Assembly: GCA_013377005.1 (NCBI GenBank)
Contig: JACABE010000008.1
Coordinates: 44,674 to 108,673, forward strand
Length of the DNA stretch: 64,000 nucleotides
Direction: 5' to 3'
Origin: Bacteroidota bacterium
Lineage (GTDB): Bacteria; Bacteroidota; Bacteroidia; Bacteroidales; JACABE01
Below, one piece after another: positions 20,036-27,251 of this stretch; the first letter of the stretch is position 1; each line of letters opens with the position of its first letter. Below the pieces are notes generated by a model, which was given only the letters and a program-made list of their open reading frames with translations, was not told where the DNA came from and made no database searches. Made by a program: the position numbers and the translations under genes.

Positions 20036-20410
20036 TCATTTTTTTTGTTTGATAATTTCTTGATCTACTATACTTTTTAACTCTTCAAGTTCTTTGAGTG
20101 ATAATTTTTTTTCTTCGGCAAAAAAAGACACCAATTGGCGAAAAGAATTGCTAAAATAATTTTTCACTACACCACCCATCAATTCTTTACGATAGTCCTC
20201 TTTGGCAATCAAAGGATAATATTGATGAGTTTTTCCGTAAGCTATATAACCTACAAATCCTTTTTTTTCTAGTATTCTAACGATAGTTGAGACAGTATTA
20301 TATGCTGGTTTAGGTTCTTCCATGCGTTCGAGAATATCTTTTACGAATCCTTGCTTGATTTCCCAAATCAGTTGCATTACCTGTTCTTCTGCTTTTGTTA
20401 ATTCTTTCAT
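20036..20410 (-). CDS. BlaI/MecI/CopY-family transcriptional repressor
   Basis: The 124-residue protein is a full-length BlaI-type winged helix: MKELTKAEEQVMQLIWE at the N-terminus, the recognition-helix region YNTVSTIVRILEKKGFV and a C-terminal dimerisation helix (about 80-124, Lys/Glu/Leu-rich). By family, the dimer represses its own operon and is inactivated by the cognate M56 peptidase. The next gene encodes just such a peptidase. Two ACTA-N6-TAGT dyads lie over its promoter at 20581-20615, fitting autorepression. The leader between that promoter and the ATG is about 160 bases. Confidence 0.95.
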   Translation of the reverse strand: MKELTKAEEQVMQLIWEIKQGFVKDILERMEEPKPAYNTVSTIVRILEKKGFVGYIAYGKTHQYYPLIAKEDYRKELMGGVVKNYFSNSFRQLVSFFAEEKKLSLKELEELKSIVDQEIIKQKK

Positions 20411-20570
20411 TTATTTATATATTTTAAAACTACTGAAAAAGTTATTTTTAGAATATTCCAATATAATATTTTTACTCAAGTTTTGCCAATGGAATATCCA
20501 TGATATTTTCATCTCACTTGGTATCCTTAAGAACATGGACATTTCATTATTTTAAAATAAAACTTCGACA

Positions 20571-20615
20571 CAAAGATACAACTAGAAACATAGTTATACA
20601 ACTATTATTTTAGTT
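20571..20615 (-). promoter_or_regulatory. Promoter with two BlaI-type operator dyads
   Basis: On the minus strand a -7 box TATCTTTG (20578-20571) is preceded 20 bases upstream by TTG (20601-20599). ACTA-N6-TAGT occurs at 20581-20594, between the two boxes. AACTA-N6-TAGTT occurs at 20600-20615, across the -33 box. The motif ATACAACTA repeats with a 20-base period (20576 and 20596), about two helical turns. The staphylococcal BlaI/MecI operators have the same ACTA-N6-TAGT core. The rest of the 337-base gap 20411-20747 is AT-rich with no gene seen. Confidence 0.72.
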
Positions 20616-20747
20616 ATTTTGTTAAAAATAAAATTATATTTTATATATATTTGAATTTATGATATTTAAATACACACTTTCTGTTGAAGTGATATTTTTA
20701 ACGTTTAAATAAAATTTTGTATCGGAAAGGAGGTTTATTTAATCGGA

Positions 20748-21389
20748 CTATATAATCAATCGAAATTCTTTATCAAACAAATCAGTAATATCTTCATTAT
20801 TTGTTAAATGATGGGTTACAATACCTAAATTTTCTGCTGCATTAATATGCTGAATAGAATCATCAATAAACAAGGTTTCTTCAGGAATAATTTGTTGCTC
20901 TGCTAAAACAAACTCAAAAATTTCTTTGTTTGGTTTTCGCATCTTAATTTCATGAGAAAAATAAGCTTTCTCAAAAATTTCATTAAAATATTTATATCCA
21001 TATTTTTGTAAATAAGTAAAATAAATATCATAATGTATTTTATTGGTATTACTCAAAAGGTATGTTCTGTATTTAGTTTTCAACTCTATTAATAATAAAA
21101 TTCTCTTTTCGGGTAAATCAAGAATAATCTTATTCCAAGCATAATCAATACGTTCGTCACTAAAATTTCTTTTGGAAATCTTTCTAATCCCATCTCTGAA
21201 TTCCTGTGGTGTAATCAATCCAATTTCTAAATTATCAAACAATTGATTTTGTGAAGCTTTTGAGTATAAATTTTCTAAATTATCAAATCCAATTTCTTTA
21301 AAAGCTTCTACTGTAAGTTGATAATCAATATTTAAAACAACTCCACCAAAATCAAAGATGATGTTTTTTATCTTTTCTATGTTTTGCAT
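20748..21389 (-). CDS. HAD-superfamily hydrolase (YihX-like)
   Basis: The 213-residue protein has HAD motif I IIFDFGGVVLNID near residues 9-21 (nucleophile Asp; the second acidic residue is Gly, as is usual in the FDxGxV subgroup). Motif II is LLSNTN, the motif III Lys is in MRKPNKEIF, and motif IV is FIDDS. The length and motifs fit the subfamily IA-v3 group that includes YihX (glucose-1-phosphatase) and epoxide-hydrolase N-terminal-like phosphatases. The substrate is not predictable. It is transcribed away from the tRNA gene. Confidence 0.88.
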   Translation of the reverse strand: MQNIEKIKNIIFDFGGVVLNIDYQLTVEAFKEIGFDNLENLYSKASQNQLFDNLEIGLITPQEFRDGIRKISKRNFSDERIDYAWNKIILDLPEKRILLLIELKTKYRTYLLSNTNKIHYDIYFTYLQKYGYKYFNEIFEKAYFSHEIKMRKPNKEIFEFVLAEQQIIPEETLFIDDSIQHINAAENLGIVTHHLTNNEDITDLFDKEFRLII

Positions 21390-21406
21390 TATTTTTTAAA
21401 ATTAAA

Positions 21407-21437
21407 TTTGGTATTTATACACAATTTCGTAATTTTG
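21407..21437 (+). promoter_or_regulatory. Consensus Bacteroidota promoter for the tRNA
   Basis: TTTG at 21407-21410, a 19-base spacer and TAATTTTG at 21430-21437 match the -33/-7 consensus. The mature tRNA begins 27 bases downstream. Confidence 0.75.
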
Positions 21438-21463
21438 CAAGCTCAAAAATAGCTACTGCTATT

Positions 21464-21537
21464 GGTCCTATAGCTCAGTTGGTTAGAGCAACTGACTCAT
21501 AATCAGTAGGCCCCTGGTTCAAGTCCAGGTGGGACCA
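21464..21537 (+). tRNA. tRNA with CAT anticodon (elongator Met or Ile2)
   Basis: A full cloverleaf can be drawn over 74 bases: acceptor GGTCCTA/TGGGACC, D arm GCTC...GAGC, anticodon stem ACTGA/TCAGT around loop CTCATAA, T arm CCTGG TTCAAGT CCAGG and discriminator A. The 3' CCA is not encoded. The CAT anticodon occurs in elongator Met and in Ile2 (C34 modified to lysidine). The consecutive C4-G69 and C5-G68 pairs are also found in E. coli Ile2 and are recognition features of its modifying enzyme TilS, which favours Ile2, but sequence alone does not settle it. It has its own promoter and terminator. Confidence 0.96.
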
Positions 21538-21541
21538 CAAC

Positions 21542-21570
21542 AAAAAGACGCTTGTATAAGCGTCTTTTTT
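21542..21570 (+). terminator. Intrinsic terminator after the tRNA
   Basis: A perfect 12-bp stem AAAAAGACGCTT/AAGCGTCTTTTT with a GTAT loop starts five bases after the tRNA and ends in a T run. Confidence 0.93.
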
Positions 21571-21630
21571 ATTATTAGTAATTTGTTTTACAATATTTTA
21601 GATTAAACATCTGCAATCATCTATTTTGAT

Positions 21631-22329
21631 TTATTTTTTATCATAATCAACTTCTTGAGCAGCTTTGCCTTTTTCATCGAAAAATTTCCATTTCCCTGCT
21701 TCTTTTCCATTGCGATAAAAACCTTCGTAACGTTTTTGTCCGTTTTCGTACCAAACATTTCGAATACTGTCGTTTACTCCATTTTTATAATAACCTTCGC
21801 TCCATAGGTTTCCACTTTCGTACCAATAACTCCATTTACCTTCTCTTTGATTTTTTAAAGACGTACCTACCATTTGAATTTTATAACTTGGGTAAAAAAA
21901 CAATTCTGAAGTCATTTTTTCATTTAATTTAGTATAGATTACATGATAAGGAGAGCCATTCGGATAAATTTCAGTAACAGAAATATTGCTTGAAGATTCT
22001 ATATAAGATTTTTTATCTGGTTTTAATATTTCCCACTTTTGTAAGGCAATATTTGAAGTTATTTCAGTTTCAGCAAACTTATTGCCAGCTTCGTACCAGT
22101 ATGTCCATTTGCCTGATCTTACCCCATTTTCAAATAAACCTTTATACATTTCTTTTTGGCTCTGATAATAGCCAACTTCTCTAACTTTTATCTTAATACC
22201 CTCTTTCTTTTTAAAATATGTAACTACTTTAGGTTTACCATCTGGATATTTTTCGGTTACTTCCTTTATTTCACCAGTACAAGCTGACAATGTAAAAATT
22301 GTCATTAATAAAACTATTATTCTTCTCAT
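21631..22329 (-). CDS. MORN-like repeat lipoprotein
   Basis: I take the ATG at 22329 (232 residues). An in-frame TTG at 22350 is rejected because it overlaps a minus-strand -7 box. The protein has a lipobox (FTLSAC, Cys about residue 17). It then has repeated MORN-type motifs of the form G-K-W-x-Y-W-Y-E-x-G-N (near residues 75-90, 158-175) and WYENGQKRYEGFYRNGKEAGKW near the C-terminus. Such toxin-antitoxin YwqK-like/MORN repeat proteins are widespread in Bacteroidota; their role is not established. It is a standalone gene on the strand opposite the tRNA. Confidence 0.86.
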   Translation of the reverse strand: MRRIIVLLMTIFTLSACTGEIKEVTEKYPDGKPKVVTYFKKKEGIKIKVREVGYYQSQKEMYKGLFENGVRSGKWTYWYEAGNKFAETEITSNIALQKWEILKPDKKSYIESSSNISVTEIYPNGSPYHVIYTKLNEKMTSELFFYPSYKIQMVGTSLKNQREGKWSYWYESGNLWSEGYYKNGVNDSIRNVWYENGQKRYEGFYRNGKEAGKWKFFDEKGKAAQEVDYDKK

Positions 22330-22347
22330 GATATGGAAATTTGACGG

Positions 22348-22355
22348 CAAAGTTA
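22348..22355 (-). promoter_or_regulatory. -7 box upstream of the MORN lipoprotein gene
   Basis: On the minus strand TAACTTTG (22355-22348) matches TAnnTTTG and lies 18 bases before the ATG at 22329. It overlaps the alternative TTG start and so argues against it. No clear -33 box. Confidence 0.5.
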
Positions 22356-22417
22356 TTGAAAAAAACCGAAAAAAATTCTTAAAAAAACTTACATAAAATT
22401 TGATCTGTTAAATTATG

Positions 22418-22447
22418 TTGTTGCTTTCAAAACTTCAATTATCTTTG
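22418..22447 (+). promoter_or_regulatory. Bacteroidota-type promoter for the split exported-protein gene
   Basis: TTG at 22418-22420, a 19-base spacer and TATCTTTG at 22440-22447. The leader to the ATG at 22539 would be about 85 bases. Confidence 0.6.
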
Positions 22448-22538
22448 CCTGAAAATCTATTGAATTATATTTTCAAGCGATTTCAAAAATATCAGTGTGT
22501 ATATTTCTATTTCTAATGATTCAATTTAACTATCAAAT

Positions 22539-23507
22539 ATGAAAAATAATCTTTACTTATTGCTGGTCAGTCTGATATTTTTTTTAAATTCATCTATTTG
22601 TATTGCTCAATTCTCTAAATCAGACAGTTTTTCAAAAGAGAAAAAAAAGCTCACGAATGCTACACTTTATGTTGCAATAGATCAGGAAGTAAATGATAAC
22701 AATGCAACTTATGCAAAAATATTCGAGGAATACTGGAAATATTCTAAAATAGTCATTATTGACCCTAAAGATATAGGGAATTATCTTGATGAAGGTAACT
22801 ACTTTTTCACTTTATCAGTAATCTATGAAAAAGGCTTTGATTTTGAAAAACCAGCAGCATTCCTTTTTTTTAGATATAATTTATGGACACCTAACCCTTC
22901 TTATCTTAAAAAGATAAAACGAAAAAATGACCCAGACATGGAAATTGATTTTAGCAGTTTAGCCTGGACCATTGCATCTATAGACCTTGTTTTCGATAAA
23001 TCAGCATCCTTTAAAGTAGAAGACGTTTTAAAAGGAGAATATTTTGGCAATGGATATCCTTTATATACAGGAACTGGTATTTTTTAAAATTATATCCAGG
23101 GCTTTCAAATGTTTTTAGATGATACAAAAAGTCATTATTTCAGAACAATTACAAATGTCAACAAAAGTGAAATCAAAAAACTTAGAAATGAAATTTTATA
23201 TGTTCCTTCTTCGATTTTAGTTGATAATTCAGGCATCACTTTTAATAATTACAAAAAGAATAAAAAACCACCCTTGAAAGCGAATACAATATTTGCACGT
23301 TATATTGGAAAATATAAAGTAATTAGTATTAAAGAGCTGAATGAAAAAATCATGGAAAGTGAAGAGCCCATTTATTATATCAGTCAACCCGATCAAGTAA
23401 CTATTACCAATAGCAAAACAGGAGAAATCATTTTCGGGCAATCAATGGTTTCCATCTCCACTGCATTGAATGAATTGATGGATATTATGGAAGAAGATGA
23501 CAAATAG
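22539..23507 (+). pseudogene. Exported protein gene split by an in-frame stop (182 + 132 codons)
   Basis: Two open segments, 22539-23087 and 23109-23507, lie in the same reading frame and are separated by one TAA at 23085-23087 and seven further codons. Reading through gives GTGIF-stop-NYIQGFQMFLDDTK, which continues smoothly into the second part, so the ancestral product was probably one protein of about 322 residues. The N-terminus is a signal peptide (cleavage after CIAQ). I do not recognise the family; the body is mixed alpha/beta with LYVAIDQEVNDNNATYAKIFEEYW near residue 43. A single T-to-A (or similar) change of a Lys codon AAA to TAA would explain it; a sequencing or assembly error is also possible. 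A good promoter remains upstream, so the first half may still be made. Confidence 0.7.
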
Positions 23508-23508
23508 T

Positions 23509-26118
23509 CTAAAAAAGTTTGAGCAACTGCTCCCCTATTCCAATTTTATAACCATTGGATAAATAAATAATTTCTCCTTTTTCGTTTACAACTATAATTA
23601 GTGGGAGATTTTCAGCAAATTTTAATTTTGTTGTGGTTTCAATTTCTTTCAATACATCATTTTTATCATTTACCAGCAAGGATTGTTTTGGCATTTCGTT
23701 GATTAGCTGATTATCAAAAGTTTTATCAAAATTACGAGGAAGTATAAAAATCATATTCCCATCCCATTTTTCGAAATTCGTTTTTAGTTTACTGATGTCA
23801 ACCAAAGCATGTTTAGTGGGTTCTTTGCCTGGCTCCAGCCATATTAAAATGCTATATTTATCTTTAACCTGTTGATAATTGAATGATTTATGTGTATTGT
23901 AATTTTCAAATTCAACATTATCATTAATCTTTCCAAATACTTTAGCTGCTTGTTTTGACTTGCGAAGTTTTATAGGTAAATCTATTGTTTGATTTGGCTT
24001 TAGTATAAAAAAACGCAAAGATGCCATTACTGCACCATCTTGTTTGCGATTACCTGTAACTAAAAGATAATCGCCAGATTCAACATTTATTTGACAAGGA
24101 AATGTTTTCAGGCGATTGTCCATTTCGTAATCCAGTGTATAATATTTACCATTTTTAAATTTCTCAATACTATAATGAGTTGAATATTCAGGAATTATCA
24201 TTCCATTACTGGTATCGCTTTGAAGAACAATCGTTGATTTTGAAGCTGTATTTTCATCTTTCTTCTCAAAAACCTGATTGTTCCAACCATTCCAGTCGTA
24301 ATACTGAGGAATTTTAGTAGCAGGTTCCAATCGGGCAGGAATACCCAAGCTTCTGCAAATAGCCACAAACAAAAGATCTCTTGAAGCAGCATCGGTAATA
24401 CTCAATTCTAAGGAAGCTCTTGGTGTGATAGGTAAACGGTAGTAATTGGCAGAATTGTCTATTTTAATATTCGTCAATATCCAATCAGCAATTTGCATAG
24501 CGTTCATTTCTTTTTTAGCTGAAAACTTCGCCTGAATAAAGCTTTTGTAAGGCTTTATCATCTCATCTCCGATTCTTGGATTGATGATATATTCTACATT
24601 CACGGAAGTGTCATATTTATCGGAGAGTTGAGCATTGTATAAATGATCAAACAGAACATCCACTGTTACATCATGTAAATCTTTATCGGAAATTGCTTCT
24701 AATAAAGGCAGACATAAATATTTATATTCTGATTTTGTTTGATTCAAGAAAAATTGTATTTCAAGGCCATTACCTCTGCTTTTTTGTAAAATCATTCTTG
24801 TTTCTTCAACGTCTAATCCATTCGTTTTTGCTGTATTGATTGCAGTAAGGCTATCCATAAAAGTATTTTCATAGGATTTCCGAATACTGTCTTCGTATTT
24901 TACACGGTTGTTATTAAGTTCGCGGGTTTGATCGCTTACTATTACTTCAATCTCGCGAGGAATGGGAGGTGTAATATCCATATCCAGGGAATAATCAGCC
25001 CCTGGTTTTTTATCAAGAATAATCGTAACTGTATCTTTATTCTCTACACATACTTTTTCGTAGCCGAATTCATTCCCTTTACTCGCCCAGATAAGCAAAT
25101 CGCCATATCCTGTTTTTAAAGAAGCAAGCCCACTCTTGCCTATTGTTTTTACTGCAATCGGATAGAATTCTGCATAATTATACAGCTGAAATTCAACTTG
25201 TGCACTATCCACAACCTGATAAATCTTATTGATTACTTTTACATAAATTGTTTTAACAGGTGCATAATTTGCGAGTAAATTGATTTTTGTAAAACGTTCA
25301 TTTTTCTGTAATACTTCTTCATCACCCCAATAATTGCCAAAAACTGTAGTATTGACCATCATACATCTTTTGGAAGGTGCAGCAAACCACCCTAAGTCCA
25401 GATCGGGTTCGGGTTCGCAAGCTCCCAGAAAGTGCCATTTCCCATCTACCCATACTTCCACCCAAGCATGATTATCGTCGCTGTGTGCCCAACGGGGTGT
25501 ATAACATTGGCGAGCAGGAATTCCTACAGACCTCATTGCAGCAACAGTAAAAGTTGATTCTTCACCACATCGCCCCAAGGCATTCTTCACTGTATTCAAC
25601 GGAGAACTTGTACGTGCATCACAGCCCTGATAAGCCACTTTTTCGTGACACCAGTGATTTACTTCTAATGCGGCATCTTTCATGCTCATATGCCTAATTC
25701 TATCCTTTAGTTCTTTAAAAAACACAACTCTTGCCGTATCCATATTTTCGTTGTTCACACGACAAGGCAATACAAAATGCCGGAATATCATTTCCGGTAT
25801 GTTTTTTCCCCATGAAAATGTAGCTCGTGCTTCAAAAATTGCCTTTACTTGCTGTAAGTAAAAATCGCCCTGATAATCTGCCAGATCACTCAAGGGCATA
25901 TAGGCATATAAAAAATACAGCGCTTCGCGTTCCTCCAGACTAAGATTTTGATTAAAAACAGCAAACAAATCAACTTCGCGTTTTATAGCCAGTTGTTTTT
26001 GTTTTTCAAACATCAACATGGTTTGTTTGCGATATGCCTCATCGGTAATAAAATGTTTTTCTTGAGCAATACCAGTAATAGTGCTCAATATAAATGCAAT
26101 AAACAATATTTTTTTCAA
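23509..26118 (-). CDS. Large exported transglutaminase-like protein
   Basis: The 869-residue protein has a signal peptide (cleavage after TGIAQ) and a transglutaminase-like domain near 150-245: catalytic Cys in GRCGEEST (C184), His in NHAWVEVWVDGKW (H217) and the acidic stretch ACEPEPDLDLGWF. A second transglutaminase-like segment lies near 565-615 (LELSITDAASRDLLFVAICRSLGIPARL), in which the position expected to hold Cys is Ala/Ser, so it is probably inactive. The C-terminal 120 residues look thioredoxin-like (KYSILIWLEPG, and a final NEKGEIIYLSNG strand) without a CxxC. Its role could be a protease or cross-linking enzyme acting in the periplasm. It sits downstream of the adenosine deaminase gene with a 65-base gap. 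Confidence 0.87.
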   Translation of the reverse strand: MKKILFIAFILSTITGIAQEKHFITDEAYRKQTMLMFEKQKQLAIKREVDLFAVFNQNLSLEEREALYFLYAYMPLSDLADYQGDFYLQQVKAIFEARATFSWGKNIPEMIFRHFVLPCRVNNENMDTARVVFFKELKDRIRHMSMKDAALEVNHWCHEKVAYQGCDARTSSPLNTVKNALGRCGEESTFTVAAMRSVGIPARQCYTPRWAHSDDNHAWVEVWVDGKWHFLGACEPEPDLDLGWFAAPSKRCMMVNTTVFGNYWGDEEVLQKNERFTKINLLANYAPVKTIYVKVINKIYQVVDSAQVEFQLYNYAEFYPIAVKTIGKSGLASLKTGYGDLLIWASKGNEFGYEKVCVENKDTVTIILDKKPGADYSLDMDITPPIPREIEVIVSDQTRELNNNRVKYEDSIRKSYENTFMDSLTAINTAKTNGLDVEETRMILQKSRGNGLEIQFFLNQTKSEYKYLCLPLLEAISDKDLHDVTVDVLFDHLYNAQLSDKYDTSVNVEYIINPRIGDEMIKPYKSFIQAKFSAKKEMNAMQIADWILTNIKIDNSANYYRLPITPRASLELSITDAASRDLLFVAICRSLGIPARLEPATKIPQYYDWNGWNNQVFEKKDENTASKSTIVLQSDTSNGMIIPEYSTHYSIEKFKNGKYYTLDYEMDNRLKTFPCQINVESGDYLLVTGNRKQDGAVMASLRFFILKPNQTIDLPIKLRKSKQAAKVFGKINDNVEFENYNTHKSFNYQQVKDKYSILIWLEPGKEPTKHALVDISKLKTNFEKWDGNMIFILPRNFDKTFDNQLINEMPKQSLLVNDKNDVLKEIETTTKLKFAENLPLIIVVNEKGEIIYLSNGYKIGIGEQLLKLF

Positions 26119-26183
26119 AGCTGAAAGATTTAGAAAATGAAGTGGTAAAAGTAAGAATTTTCTTAAAACGATTTAGGAAAGAT

Positions 26184-27134
26184 TTATTTTATACCATTTT
26201 CTCTTATGGTGTTCAATTCATTGGCACTGAATAATTGTGCCTGAAACAAATTAAGGTATTCTTCAGAAACTGATTGGTTAAAAATCATAATATCATCCGA
26301 ATTAATGGTAATATTAATACCATAATCAGCAAGTATTCTTGCAGGATGCGATTGTAAGTTTTGAACTCTACAGAGTACAACATTGCTGGTAGGACAAATA
26401 TTTAAGCGAATATTATTGTTTCTCAACCATTTCATTACATTGGGAGAATTAGAAGCTGCAATACCATGCTGAACTTCATCAAGTTCTAGTGTTTCTACAG
26501 TATATCTTACCGATTCGGCATTACCAAATTCGCCAGCATGAGATTTAAGCTTTAAATGATGACTTTTTGCAGATTTATAAATTGGAATATAGTTTTTTGA
26601 ATCTTTTGCTAATTCATCACCATAAAGGTCAATAGATTTAAAATATCCACTTTCAATACATGGATAAATACAAGATTCAATATCTGAAATTTTTAGATTT
26701 CTACTTAAACCTATTTCGGGATAATATAGTATTTCCGGAGCTTCGTCCTGATGAATCTGTTTTAACAACTTAACAAATCCGATTTCTTTATCTGTAAATA
26801 AGTTAACAAATAAGCAATCCACACTCATTTCTAATTTTTGGATACCATCTTGCTTAGCATGTTTGAATGCAAGTCTTAAAGAAGTTTCTAAACCTTTTAA
26901 GCTTACGATATGCTCACGTAAATTATGGATAATATAATTATCCATTTCGGCAATATCTTTAAGTGATAAAGGCGGTGGTAAAATCTTTTGTCCAATAGTT
27001 TTTTCAAAATCGCTCAATCGACTACCTAAAGGGGCATGGTTATGCAAATCACTTTTGGGAACACTTGACAGCAAGGCTAAATCAGAATCTTGCAGCGCTT
27101 TTAGAAATTGCTTAGAATTATCTGTTATTTGCAT
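26184..27134 (-). CDS. Adenosine deaminase-family hydrolase
   Basis: The 316-residue protein carries the metal and catalytic motifs of the adenosine/AMP deaminase family: DLHNH (H31, H33), SHAGE (H199, E202), VQHG (H223) and NSDD (D280, D281). The usual first motif is ELHxHLxG; here it is SDLHNHAPLG, so substrate specificity could differ from plain adenosine. It is slightly shorter at the C-terminus than typical enzymes of about 335-350 residues. It hydrolyses an aminopurine nucleoside or a related compound to the keto form in the cytoplasm. Since the genome appears to use a UbiA-type enzyme of the futalosine style (45935), an aminofutalosine deaminase role is one alternative, but I cannot show it. 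Confidence 0.85.
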   Translation of the reverse strand: MQITDNSKQFLKALQDSDLALLSSVPKSDLHNHAPLGSRLSDFEKTIGQKILPPPLSLKDIAEMDNYIIHNLREHIVSLKGLETSLRLAFKHAKQDGIQKLEMSVDCLFVNLFTDKEIGFVKLLKQIHQDEAPEILYYPEIGLSRNLKISDIESCIYPCIESGYFKSIDLYGDELAKDSKNYIPIYKSAKSHHLKLKSHAGEFGNAESVRYTVETLELDEVQHGIAASNSPNVMKWLRNNNIRLNICPTSNVVLCRVQNLQSHPARILADYGINITINSDDIMIFNQSVSEEYLNLFQAQLFSANELNTIRENGIK

Positions 27135-27204
27135 ATATTCTTAGGTTTATTGATTTCTTTAAATAACAAAATATATTTGCGAAAGTAAAAATTATTCCAA
27201 ACAA

Positions 27205-27230
27205 AAAAAGCCGGTTTAAATCGGCTTTTT
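27205..27230 (-). terminator. Terminator of the rimP-nusA-infB operon
   Basis: AAAAAGCCG (27205-27213) pairs with CGGCTTTTT (27222-27230). On the minus strand it lies 22 bases after the infB stop and is followed by a T run. Confidence 0.88.
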
Positions 27231-27251
27231 AAATTTTTAAAAAAAATTAGC

